In this document: positions 1 to 7,691 of the stretch, piece by piece
Layout: each line of letters opens with the position of its first letter
Numbering within the stretch: the stretch's first letter is position 1
Origin: Gemmatimonadota bacterium
GTDB taxonomy: Bacteria > Gemmatimonadota > Gemmatimonadetes > Palauibacterales > Palauibacteraceae
Length of the DNA stretch: 12,611 nucleotides
NCBI GenBank assembly: GCA_016649455.1
Contig: JAENXO010000028.1
Span: 1-12,611 of the forward strand
Direction: 5' to 3'
Notes under the pieces: generated by a model
Database searches by the model: none
The model's input: the letters and a program-made list of their open reading frames with translations, nothing else
What the model was told of the DNA's origin: nothing
Made by a program: the position numbers and the translations under genes

Positions 1-1317
1 CCGCTCCGGGATCACGCGGGCGCTGGAGAGCAGGAGTTCGTCGGCCATTCGCCCCATCGTCATGCGCAGGACGCTCGCCGGTACCGGGAACACCGCGGGA
101 CGCCTGAGCACCGACCCGAGGACGGCGGTGAACTCTTCATTCCGAACCGGCCCGGGTGACACGACGTTCACGGGTCCATCCAGTGAACCGGTCCTCGCCG
201 CGTGCAGAATCGAGCCGATCGCATCGTCGAGCGACACCCAGCTCCAGAATTGCCGGCCGGAACCGATCCGGCCTCCAGCCCCGGCGCGGAACAGCGGCAA
301 CATCTGTTTCAGGGCACCGCCGGAAGGCCACAGGATCATGCCGAACCGCAGATGGACGACGCGGATGCCCGCATCGCGTGCTGGTTCCGCCGCGGCCTCC
401 CAGTCGCGGCAGACATCGGCCAGAAACCCGCGACCGGGTCCGGCACTTTCCGGGAGCGGTTCGTCCCCCCGGTCTCCGTACCACCCCGTTGCCGAGGCGC
501 AGACCAGGGCCTCGGGGGGAGACTTCAACGAGCCCAGGGTCTCAGCCAGGAGACGTGTGCCGGCGACCCGGCTCTCCCGTATCGAGATGCGGCGGGCGTC
601 CGACCAGCGACCGGACGCTATCGACTCCCCGGCCAGGTGAACCACGTAGTCTGCTCCTTCGAGACTGTCGGCATCGATCGACCCGGTCCGTGGATCCCAG
701 GCTACGCTCCCTGCGGCCGCATGCGGTACGCGGGACGACTCGCGGGCCAGCGCGATCGGAACGTGGCCGCCCGTCGACAGGACGGCGCACAACCCTGATC
801 CGAGCAGACCGCTGGCGCCGCTGACCACGAACCGGCGACTTCCGCCGAGGGCGTACCTGTCGTGGAGCGCCAGGTCACGAGAAGTAACACGGTGCCGGAA
901 GTCAAACGTCCGCTGGAGTTTATCGGTCACGGCCCGTCCAGACACCAGCGAAGATGCGGGTTCGATGGGAAGAGCGTACTCGACCCGGTCCTCGAGCAGG
1001 CTTGCGTCCGAATCGATCGGCTCGAACCGATGCGCGTGCTCCCAGCGCGCGAACGGGCCCTCGAGCTGGACGTCCGTGAATTGCCGACCCGGAACACAGT
1101 CACGATGCTCGGCTACCCACCTCACCGGCACCGGACCGACGCGAACCTCGAGAACGGCCCTCGCACCATCACCAATCCCGCCGGTGTGCTCCAGCAGTGC
1201 AATCGGCTCCCACGGAGGGGACAATCGCTGCAGGGCGCCCGGGCGGGAATGCCAGTCGTACACCCGTCCCGCGGGAAACGGCAGACGGCTCGATTGGTGG
1301 AACACATGCAGTGCCAC
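1..1317 (-). CDS. Fused SRPBCC + NAD(P)-dependent epimerase, TIGR01777/YfcH (SulA-like) family, 3' end cut off
   Basis: This frame is open on the minus strand from a GTG at 1317 to the window edge (439 codons, no stop), so only the extreme C-terminus is missing. The start is set by an in-frame TAA at 1324-1326 just upstream and by GGAG nine bases before the GTG. Residues 1 to about 145 resemble an SRPBCC/ligand-binding domain (it begins VALHVFHQSSRLPFPAGRVY). A Rossmann motif GASGLLGSG lies at residues 167-175. It is followed by family-typical blocks: VVHLAGESIASGRW, ASATGWYGDRGDEPLPES, FLADVCRDWEAAAEPA, a glycine-rich GAGGRIGSGRQFWSWV, and MADELLLSS near the end. This order matches TIGR01777 epimerases with an N-terminal fusion, often annotated as SulA-like; the substrate is unknown. 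It is transcribed away from the efflux operon. I am confident of the family and not of any reaction. Confidence 0.93.
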   Translation of the reverse strand, partial: MALHVFHQSSRLPFPAGRVYDWHSRPGALQRLSPPWEPIALLEHTGGIGDGARAVLEVRVGPVPVRWVAEHRDCVPGRQFTDVQLEGPFARWEHAHRFEPIDSDASLLEDRVEYALPIEPASSLVSGRAVTDKLQRTFDFRHRVTSRDLALHDRYALGGSRRFVVSGASGLLGSGLCAVLSTGGHVPIALARESSRVPHAAAGSVAWDPRTGSIDADSLEGADYVVHLAGESIASGRWSDARRISIRESRVAGTRLLAETLGSLKSPPEALVCASATGWYGDRGDEPLPESAGPGRGFLADVCRDWEAAAEPARDAGIRVVHLRFGMILWPSGGALKQMLPLFRAGAGGRIGSGRQFWSWVSLDDAIGSILHAARTGSLDGPVNVVSPGPVRNEEFTAVLGSVLRRPAVFPVPASVLRMTMGRMADELLLSSARVIPER

Positions 1318-1376
1318 AGCGTTTTACTCCAGGCCAGATCGATTCCGGTCGACGAACAAGCTGCAATTCGAGTACC

Positions 1377-1385
1377 TGATACATT
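1377..1385 (+). promoter_or_regulatory. Candidate extended -10 promoter of the RND efflux operon
   Basis: The sequence TGATACATT fits the TGnTAnnnT pattern of an extended -10 element. No good -35 lies 17 bases upstream, which is tolerated by extended -10 promoters. Initiation near 1392 would give a leader of about 130 bases before the pump gene. This is inferred from the motif only. An overlapping alternative -10, TACACT at 1385-1390, is about as good. Confidence 0.35.
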
Positions 1386-1399
1386 ACACTGTTCGGGAT

Positions 1400-1427
1400 C
1401 CCGGTGCCGGTGAACGGCCGCACCGGG
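1400..1427 (+). other. Short inverted repeat in the efflux operon leader
   Basis: CCCGGTG (1400-1406) is the exact reverse complement of CACCGGG (1421-1427), with a 14-base loop. An overlapping perfect palindrome, CGGGATCCCG, sits at 1394-1403. They fall close to the predicted transcription start of the pump operon, so they could be an operator or a 5'-end hairpin. Repeats this short also occur by chance in GC-rich DNA. Confidence 0.3.
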
Positions 1428-1466
1428 CGAGGGTGGAGCTGAGAGCAAACCCAACGGATCGGTCCG

Positions 1467-1476
1467 AACACGTGTT
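1467..1476. promoter_or_regulatory. Perfect 10-bp palindrome AACACGTGTT upstream of the efflux operon, possible operator
   Basis: AACACGTGTT is a perfect palindrome about 50 bases before the pump start, in the divergent region between two genes. Efflux operons are commonly repressed by TetR- or MarR-type regulators that bind palindromes. No regulator gene is present in this window, so the assignment is only suggestive. Confidence 0.3.
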
Positions 1477-1524
1477 GTTCACGGGTCAGGGTACCGATGG
1501 GAAAAAATATTCGGGGAGGTCCGG

Positions 1525-4500
1525 TTGTTTCTGTCTGACATGAGCATCCGTCGGCCGGTGCTCACATCCATGGTGGCACTGGCAGTCGTCCTGTTCGGAG
1601 CCATCAGCTTCACGCGGCTGTCGGTGCGCGAGCTTCCGGACGTTGATACTCCCAATGTCTCCGTGTCGGTGTTTCTCCGCGGGGCGAATCCCCGGGTCAT
1701 GGAGACCACCGTCACCGACGTGCTCGAGGAGGAGCTGAGCACGATCCCCGGTGTGCGGACGCTCAGGAGCTCCAGCTCCGAGCAGTCGTCGAACATCAGC
1801 CTCGAATTCGAACTGGATCGTGATCTGGAGCTCGCGGCGCAGGACGTCCGAGACGTCGTGGCCCGCGTACGCGGAAGACTCCCCCAGGACGTGCTCGACC
1901 CTGTCGTAGCAAAGCAGGAATCAGATGCCCAGCCGTTCATGTGGCTCGCTCTGTCGGCCGACAACTTCGATCTGCTGCAACTCTCGGACGTGGCAGACCG
2001 CGAGGTCAAGCGGCGACTGCAATCGCTGGACGGCGTCGGCCGCGCCATGATCGCGGGCGAACGACGTTACTCGATGCGGGTCTGGCTCAAGGCCCAGGAA
2101 CTGGCCTCCCGCGGCCTCACCGTGCAGGACGTCCGGGCGGCGATCCGGACACGCAGTGTGGAGATTCCGGCCGGGCGGATCGAGTCGGCGCGGCGGGAGT
2201 TCACCGTGCGTTCGCTGGGCGAACTGAAGACTCCGGAGGAGTTCGGGAATCTTGTGGTCTCGAGCCAGGACGGTCAGGTCGTTCGCCTCAAGGACGTGGC
2301 ACGCGTCGAGCTCGGACCGGAGGACGACCGCTCTTCCCTGCGCTACAACGGAAGCCCGGCAGTCGCGATCGGCGTGATCCGTCAGTCCAAGGCGAACCTG
2401 ATCGAGGTGTCGGACGCAGTCCGCGCTGAGCTTCCCGCAATTCAGGCTTCGCTTCCACCCGGGGTGGCGATCAACATCGGGTTCGACCAGGCGCTGTTCG
2501 TGCGCCGCTCGATCAGGGAAGCCGAGGATACACTCGTCCTCGCGGCGATCCTGGTGATCCTGATCATCTTCGTGTTCCTGCGGAACATGCGGGCCACGAT
2601 CATCCCGGGTCTGGCGATCCCGACGTCGATTCTCGCCGCGTTCGGAGTGCTCTACGCGCTCGGGTTCACGATTAACAACTTCACGCTACTGGCGCTCATC
2701 CTGGGTATCGGGATCGTGGTGGATGACGCGATCATCGTGATGGAGAACGCGTACCGGCACCAGGAAGAACTGGGTGAGGAGCCGGTGGTCGCGGCACAAC
2801 GAGGGACGAGCGAAATCGCGTTCGCCGTGATCGCCACGACCGTGGCGCTGGTGGCGGTATTCACTCCCCTGGCCTTCCTGCAGGGCACCGCCGGCCGCCT
2901 GTTCAACGAATTCGGGATCGCGCTCACGGGCGCCGTTATCGTGTCCAGCTTCATCGCGCTGACTCTCACGCCGATGCTGTGCGCGAAGATCCTTCGAGTT
3001 CCCAGTTCGCACGGAAAGGTGTTTCTCGCGTTCGAGAACACGTTCATGGCGATCGCTGAACTGTACCAGAGAAGCCTCCGATTCGCGGTTCGACATCGCG
3101 CATTCGTCATTCTCGGCGCGTTCATGGTCGTCGGTCTCGCCGTTGTGGTATTCAATCGCCTCGAGAGTGAATTCCTCCCTCCGGAGGACCGCGGAGCGAT
3201 TCTCACTTTCGTCGTCGCGGCCGAGGGCTCCTCGCTGGAGTACACCGATGGCTACCAACGGCAGGTCGAGGCAGTGCTGGAAAGCGTGCCCGAAGTCCAG
3301 GGCTATTTCAGCATCGTCGGCGGCTTCATGGGAGGCGTGAACCGCGGCATCATCTTCGCACGCCTGGTGGACTGGGGAGATCGCGATCGCTCCGTCCAGG
3401 AGATCACCAACGCGATCCGGCCACAGCTGTTCGGCATCCCGGGCGTCATGGCGTTCGCCAGCGCTCCCGCCGCGATCGGGTTCGGCAGCCCGGTCCAGTA
3501 CGTGGTCCGGAACCCGAATTTTGATTCGCTCGCCGCGGGAATGGACCGGATGACGGCGCGTGTCAGACAGGTTCCCGGCCTGATCAACGTGGATACGGAC
3601 CTCCGGGTGAACAAGCCGGAGATCACCGTCGAATACGAGCGCGACCGGGCGGAGGATCTCGGGATCGCGATCGCCGATATTTCCGGAACTCTCCAGGCGA
3701 TGCTCGGGGGTCAGCGCGTGAGCACGTTCACGCGCGACAACAAGCTGTACGATGTGATCGTGCAGCTCGCTCCCGAAGCGCGCTCGACGCCGGAGGCGAT
3801 GTCGGCGATCTACGTCAGAGGAAGAGATGGAGTGCTGATCTCCCTCGACGCGGTCGCCCGGCTCGAGGAGACCGTGGGCCCGAGACAGCTCAACCACTAC
3901 GAGCGAGTCCGCTCGTTCACGCTCTCCGCGAGTCTGGAGGACGGATTCCCACTCGGTGCGGCGATCGATTCTCTGAATGCCATTTCGGCGGAAATCCTGC
4001 CTCCCGGAAGCAGCATCGCCCTCGCCGGCGAGTCGCGGGAACTGGAGGAGAGCGGGAATGCTCTCTACTTCGCGTTCGCGCTGGCGCTGCTCGTCGTATT
4101 CATGGTACTGGCGGCGCAGTTCGAGTCGCTCATTCACCCGTTCACGGTCCTCCTCGCCGTGCCGCTCGCCGTCACCGGAGCCCTCGTGACCCTGCTGGTG
4201 GCCGGTTCTACTCTGAATCTGTTCAGCCAGATAGGGATGATTCTGCTGATTGGAATCGTGACCAAGAACTCCATTCTGCTGGTCGAGTATGCGAACCAGC
4301 TCAAAGACCGGGGCATGAGCGGGATCGAAGCGATGCTCGAGTCGGGCAGGATCAGGCTGCGACCGATCCTCATGACGTCCGTCGCCACAATCATCGCGCT
4401 CACACCGATCGCCCTCGGGCTCGGCGCCGGCTCGGCGAGCCGTCGGCCGCTCGGCTACGCGATCGTCGGAGGGCTTCTGTTCTCGACCGTACTGACGCTG

Positions 4501-4596
4501 TACCTGGTTCCCGTGGTCTACGTCCTTCTGGACCAGGCCATGGGACTCAAGGCCAGACGAGCCGAACGACTCGATCCGGTGGAGGCGGAGTCGTGA
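1525..4596 (+). CDS. RND multidrug efflux transporter, inner-membrane pump (HAE1 / AcrB-like)
   Basis: This is a 1023-residue proton-driven inner-membrane transporter of the hydrophobe/amphiphile efflux class, the usual length for the family. It opens with MFLSDMSIRRPVLTS, which is typical. TM1 is near residues 12-30, and two large periplasmic loops split the membrane helices into two halves. The proton-relay residues are present: the acidic pair D400-D401 in VVDDAIIVMEN (TM4) and K914 in TKNSILLVEY (TM10). The second half starts after LPPEDRGAI, and the protein ends with GSASRRPLGYAIVGG and a final helix. The start is TTG at 1525, with GGAGGT at 1515-1520; an internal ATG at 1540 has no suitable ribosome binding site. 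It is the first gene of a three-gene operon, and its stop overlaps the next start. The substrate cannot be predicted from sequence. No frameshift or missing key residue is seen. Confidence 0.97.
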   Translation: MFLSDMSIRRPVLTSMVALAVVLFGAISFTRLSVRELPDVDTPNVSVSVFLRGANPRVMETTVTDVLEEELSTIPGVRTLRSSSSEQSSNISLEFELDRDLELAAQDVRDVVARVRGRLPQDVLDPVVAKQESDAQPFMWLALSADNFDLLQLSDVADREVKRRLQSLDGVGRAMIAGERRYSMRVWLKAQELASRGLTVQDVRAAIRTRSVEIPAGRIESARREFTVRSLGELKTPEEFGNLVVSSQDGQVVRLKDVARVELGPEDDRSSLRYNGSPAVAIGVIRQSKANLIEVSDAVRAELPAIQASLPPGVAINIGFDQALFVRRSIREAEDTLVLAAILVILIIFVFLRNMRATIIPGLAIPTSILAAFGVLYALGFTINNFTLLALILGIGIVVDDAIIVMENAYRHQEELGEEPVVAAQRGTSEIAFAVIATTVALVAVFTPLAFLQGTAGRLFNEFGIALTGAVIVSSFIALTLTPMLCAKILRVPSSHGKVFLAFENTFMAIAELYQRSLRFAVRHRAFVILGAFMVVGLAVVVFNRLESEFLPPEDRGAILTFVVAAEGSSLEYTDGYQRQVEAVLESVPEVQGYFSIVGGFMGGVNRGIIFARLVDWGDRDRSVQEITNAIRPQLFGIPGVMAFASAPAAIGFGSPVQYVVRNPNFDSLAAGMDRMTARVRQVPGLINVDTDLRVNKPEITVEYERDRAEDLGIAIADISGTLQAMLGGQRVSTFTRDNKLYDVIVQLAPEARSTPEAMSAIYVRGRDGVLISLDAVARLEETVGPRQLNHYERVRSFTLSASLEDGFPLGAAIDSLNAISAEILPPGSSIALAGESRELEESGNALYFAFALALLVVFMVLAAQFESLIHPFTVLLAVPLAVTGALVTLLVAGSTLNLFSQIGMILLIGIVTKNSILLVEYANQLKDRGMSGIEAMLESGRIRLRPILMTSVATIIALTPIALGLGAGSASRRPLGYAIVGGLLFSTVLTLYLVPVVYVLLDQAMGLKARRAERLDPVEAES

Positions 4597-5969
4597 TGAA
4601 CATGGGCGGCATGGGCCGCGTACGCCGGGCGACTTCAGGAGCTTTGCCTCTCGGGTGTGCACTGGGTGCGCTGCTCGTGTCCAGCCCGGCGGGAGCCCAG
4701 GATCCAGCCGAAGTCGCGGCTACGGTCGGCGCGTACGAGAACGAGCCGACCACGACGGTCTCGCTGTCCGAGGCGTTGAACCGGGCGGCCGGAGTCGATC
4801 CGGATTACGTGGCGGCTTTGCGGCGGGTCGGCGACGCCGATTGGGTGCGCCGCTCGGCCTGGTCGGCATTTCTGCTTCCGGTGATCGATTTTCGCTGGTC
4901 GTGGAGCAAGTACTCCAGTCCGCAGTTCAACATCGGGACCGGAGAGGAAACGGACCAGCTTACTCAGTTCGGCTTGATCGGATCCTATACCCTGTTCAAC
5001 GGCCGGCGGATCTTCGACGTGAAGGCGGCCAACGCCGACGTGGATGGGGCGGAGGCAGGAGAGCGCCGACAGCGGTTCTTCACCGCACTGGGCACGGAAG
5101 CCGACTACTACGATGCCCTCGCCCAGAAGGAGCTCCTGCGAGTCGCGGACGAAAGAGTCCGCCGAGCGGAGGAGCAGCTCATGGTCGCGCGGGCCCGGGT
5201 GCTCGCCGGGGCGGCCGTGCAGACCGATTCGCTGCAACTCGTGCTCGAGCTCACGCGGGCCCAGGTGGACCTGCTCAGACAGGGGTCCGCGCTGGCGGTT
5301 TCTCAGCTGCAGCTGGGGCGCCGGGTCGGCATCCCCGGACGCGTGGCCGCGGAACCCCTCGACACTCTTCCGGCTCAGGCTCTCCCGCTCACGGAAGCCC
5401 AGGCGATCGAGGAAGCCGTGACCGTGAGTCCGATCGTGGAGTTCGCGCGCGCTGAAGAGCGAAGGATGGACGCCGTGTTCAAGTCCGAACGGAGTTCCTA
5501 CCTGCCGACACTGAGCCTGTTCGGGAGCTGGGCCGGATTCGACGATGACCTTGTTCCTGACGCCACGAAACGCGCCACGTTCGGTGTCGCGCTCAATTTC
5601 CCGATCTGGGACGGGGCGTTGCGAGAGATCCGGGTATACAGGGCCAGTACCGCGCGTCAGATCTCCGAGGCCGCCCGGCGGGATACGGAACTCGGAGTCG
5701 GGCGAGACATGGCGGAGGCGTACCTGGCATACAACACAGCCCGGGCGAGTGCCGAGTTGGCGGCTAACGCGGTAATCGTGGCACGGGAGAATCTGCGTGT
5801 CCAGGAGGAACGGTATCGGGCCGGCGCGACCACGATCATCGACTTGATCACGGCCCAGGTAGATCAGACGGAAGCGGAGGCCGGCCTCGTCCAGGCGCGC
5901 TACACGACGCGCCTCGCGCGGGCGGGTGTCGAGGCCATTCTCGGACGACGACTTACAGGCACACGATGA
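4596..5969 (+). CDS. TolC-family outer membrane efflux protein
   Basis: This 457-residue protein would form the outer-membrane channel of the tripartite pump. An N-terminal signal peptide runs over the first 35 or so residues (hydrophobic stretch GALPLGCALGALLVSSPAG, likely cleavage after AGA before QDP). The body shows the two-repeat OEP layout: a beta-strand segment ending in FGLIGSYTLFNGRRIFDVK, then long helices (ADYYDALAQKELLRVADERV). The second repeat has LPTLSLFGSWAG, FGVALNFPIWDGALR and the helical tail ENLRVQEERYRAGATTIIDL. I chose the ATG at 4596, which overlaps the pump stop as TGATG and has GGAG at 4587-4590. A GTG at 4593 would add one residue, and the ATG codons at 4602 and 4611 are possible but less coupled. 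It is followed by the adaptor gene with a 20-base gap (or a 4-base overlap with the alternative adaptor start). Confidence 0.95.
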   Translation: MNMGGMGRVRRATSGALPLGCALGALLVSSPAGAQDPAEVAATVGAYENEPTTTVSLSEALNRAAGVDPDYVAALRRVGDADWVRRSAWSAFLLPVIDFRWSWSKYSSPQFNIGTGEETDQLTQFGLIGSYTLFNGRRIFDVKAANADVDGAEAGERRQRFFTALGTEADYYDALAQKELLRVADERVRRAEEQLMVARARVLAGAAVQTDSLQLVLELTRAQVDLLRQGSALAVSQLQLGRRVGIPGRVAAEPLDTLPAQALPLTEAQAIEEAVTVSPIVEFARAEERRMDAVFKSERSSYLPTLSLFGSWAGFDDDLVPDATKRATFGVALNFPIWDGALREIRVYRASTARQISEAARRDTELGVGRDMAEAYLAYNTARASAELAANAVIVARENLRVQEERYRAGATTIIDLITAQVDQTEAEAGLVQARYTTRLARAGVEAILGRRLTGTR

Positions 5970-5989
5970 TTCGGGAGGAGGGCGCGGCG

Positions 5990-7063
5990 ATGGCACACGC
6001 CAGGGCGTGGCGGGCCGCAGTAACGGCATTGGTATTCGTGGCCGCCTGCGGCGGTGACGGAGGCGAGGCGGGACCGGGGGGAGGCGAGGGCCAGGGAAGT
6101 CGGCCGCCCATGCCGGTGGATGTCGCGCTGGCGGTGACCGACACCGTGAAGGAGGAGATTCGAGCCACGGGCCAGATCGAGGCCGTGCAGTCAATCGAGC
6201 TTCAACCCGAGGTGTCAGGACGGCTCGCGAGCATCCCGGCCACCGAAGGGCGGGAGGTGCGACGCGGCGCACACCTGTTCAAGGTGGATGACACGGAGCT
6301 GCAGGCTCAGGTCGCCCGGCTTACGGCGCAGGTGGACCTTGCCGAGCAGGCTCTCGCCAGGACTCAGGACCTCCTGGACCGGAATGCCTCCTCGCAGGCG
6401 GACCTGGAGCAGGCGGAGGCCACGGCGCGGAGCGCGCGCGCCGAGTTGCTCCTCCAGCAGACGCGGCTCGAGCGAACCGTGGTCCGGGCCCCGTTCTCAG
6501 GAGTCGTCGGTGAGCGGCTGGTAAGCGTCGGCGACTACGTGACACCGCAGACGAAGCTCACGACCCTTCAGACCGTCGATCCTCAGCGAGCCGCCTTCCA
6601 GGTACCGGAACGCCACGCCGAAGTGCTGGAGGTGGGTCAGGAAGTGACGTTCGAGGTGGCCGCGATGTCGGGGCAGTCGTATACCGGCGTCGTGGACTTC
6701 GTAGATCCACGGGTTCAGCTTCCCGGTCGCACGATCATGGTAAAGGCCCTGGTGTCCAACGAGAATCGATCGCTGAAGCCGGGAATGTTCATCGAGGCGC
6801 GGCTCGTCGTGGCAGTGCGCCCGGAAGCAGTGGTCGTCCCGGAAGACGCGATTCTCCCGCTGTCGGGCGCCGACTACATCTGGGTCGTCACCCCTGAGGG
6901 AACGGCGACCCGCAGGGAAGTCCAGATCGGGGTCCGGACCACTGGATTCGTCGAGATCCGGGACGGAATCTCCACCGGCGAGATGGTCGTCGTGGGAGGC
7001 ATCGAACGGATGGGAGAGGGATCGCTCGTGACTCCCAACGTGCTCGAGCGTCCGCGCGACTGA
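5990..7063 (+). CDS. RND efflux membrane-fusion (periplasmic adaptor) lipoprotein
   Basis: This 357-residue adaptor links the pump to the TolC-like channel. From the ATG at 5990, a lipoprotein signal peptide is perfect: positive MAHARAWR, a short hydrophobic core, then VFVAAC with the lipidated cysteine at residue 20 and a Gly-rich linker after it. The first lipoyl half (QPEVSGRLASIPATEGREV) comes next, followed by a helical hairpin (LTAQVDLAEQALARTQDLL...), the second lipoyl half (VVRAPFSGVVGERLVSVGDY), beta-barrel and membrane-proximal domains. An ATG at 5966 in the same frame overlaps the previous stop (ATGA). However, GGAGGAGG ends seven bases before 5990, and the longer start would put acidic residues ahead of the signal, so 5990 is preferred. 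It is the last gene of the operon, which is unusual because adaptors are normally first. Confidence 0.94.
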   Translation: MAHARAWRAAVTALVFVAACGGDGGEAGPGGGEGQGSRPPMPVDVALAVTDTVKEEIRATGQIEAVQSIELQPEVSGRLASIPATEGREVRRGAHLFKVDDTELQAQVARLTAQVDLAEQALARTQDLLDRNASSQADLEQAEATARSARAELLLQQTRLERTVVRAPFSGVVGERLVSVGDYVTPQTKLTTLQTVDPQRAAFQVPERHAEVLEVGQEVTFEVAAMSGQSYTGVVDFVDPRVQLPGRTIMVKALVSNENRSLKPGMFIEARLVVAVRPEAVVVPEDAILPLSGADYIWVVTPEGTATRREVQIGVRTTGFVEIRDGISTGEMVVVGGIERMGEGSLVTPNVLERPRD

Positions 7064-7066
7064 TTC

Positions 7067-7112
7067 TCCGGCTACCCCCGTGGTCCCGTCGATTCCGGTG
7101 CGGCTAGCCGGA
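7067..7112. terminator. Inverted repeat between convergent genes, possible weak bidirectional terminator
   Basis: TCCGGCTA (7067-7074) is the exact reverse complement of TAGCCGGA (7105-7112), flanking 30 bases between the efflux operon and the convergent PgsA-like gene; the right arm overlaps the latter's stop codon. There is no T-tract on either side and the loop is long, so a role in termination is uncertain. Confidence 0.25.
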
Positions 7113-7691
7113 CGCTCTGACCTGTGCAGGGCTCTCCGGTCCCCACGAGAGTCGCAGGCCGGCAGTTCCGTAATCCAGGATGGCGTACACGGACGCGGTT
7201 CCGACCAGCAGGATCGCCACGTTGATGTACTGCGGCGCCAGGATCAGCGTGAACAACGCGCAGACCTGGAGAGCGGTCGAGATCCGGCCGCCCTGTCGGG
7301 ATTGGAACGGGAGGTGCTTTCCGGCCAGTCTCGTCACCATGAACACGCCTCCGGTGAAGATGTCACGCAGGATGAGGATCACGAATCCGGCCCAGTCCAG
7401 ATTCCCGGTCGGCAGGAATGACACGAGGCCCAGAAACACGAACACGCGGTCGCACAATGGATCGAGCAGCGCGCCGATCTCCGATTGCGTGCCCGTGCGG
7501 CGCGCCACGAATCCGTCCAGCAGGTCGGTCGCGGCTCCCGCCGCCACGATTGCCGCGACCCAGCGCAAGTCATGCACGGCCAGGAACGCCAGGCCGAGCG
7601 GAATCCGCACCAGCGACAGGAAGTTGGATGCGGTCAGGAACCCGGCGTCCGGCGCGGTCGCATCGCGCGAATCGGTGTCGTGAGGCGTCAC
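7104..7691 (-). CDS. CDP-alcohol phosphatidyltransferase family protein (PgsA-like)
   Basis: This 195-residue integral membrane protein is of the family that joins a CDP-activated lipid or alcohol to a second alcohol, as in phosphatidylglycerophosphate synthesis. The full catalytic signature is present: D56-x2-D59-G60-x2-A63-R64-x8-G73-x3-D77-x3-D81, with the metal-binding aspartates intact. About five or six hydrophobic helices follow or surround it (SLVRIPLGLAFLAV, VFVFLGLVSFL, FVILILRDIFTGG, ALFTLILAP). The first 17 residues are polar. The length fits PgsA, but the PgsA GKxKT region reads GGRISTALQ here, so the alcohol substrate is uncertain. The GTG start at 7691 overlaps the SDR gene's TGA (GTGTGA), with GGAG five bases upstream, so it is probably translationally coupled. 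It is third in the ssb-SDR-pgsA-like operon. Confidence 0.9.
   Translation of the reverse strand: MTPHDTDSRDATAPDAGFLTASNFLSLVRIPLGLAFLAVHDLRWVAAIVAAGAATDLLDGFVARRTGTQSEIGALLDPLCDRVFVFLGLVSFLPTGNLDWAGFVILILRDIFTGGVFMVTRLAGKHLPFQSRQGGRISTALQVCALFTLILAPQYINVAILLVGTASVYAILDYGTAGLRLSWGPESPAQVRASG

Noticed and set aside
62..824. Several plus-strand open frames at the window start
   Set aside because: They lie opposite the continuous minus-strand TIGR01777-type gene, whose family motifs are clear; their translations are Arg/Pro/Ser-rich.
2686..4662. 658-codon open frame on the minus strand opposite the pump gene
   Set aside because: It mirrors the codon pattern of a strongly supported RND pump, has a low-complexity charged translation with no recognisable domain, and is a common artefact in GC-rich DNA.
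4635..6272. 545-codon minus-strand frame opposite the channel and adaptor genes
   Set aside because: It spans two well supported genes on the other strand, with Pro/Arg-rich translation and no domain.
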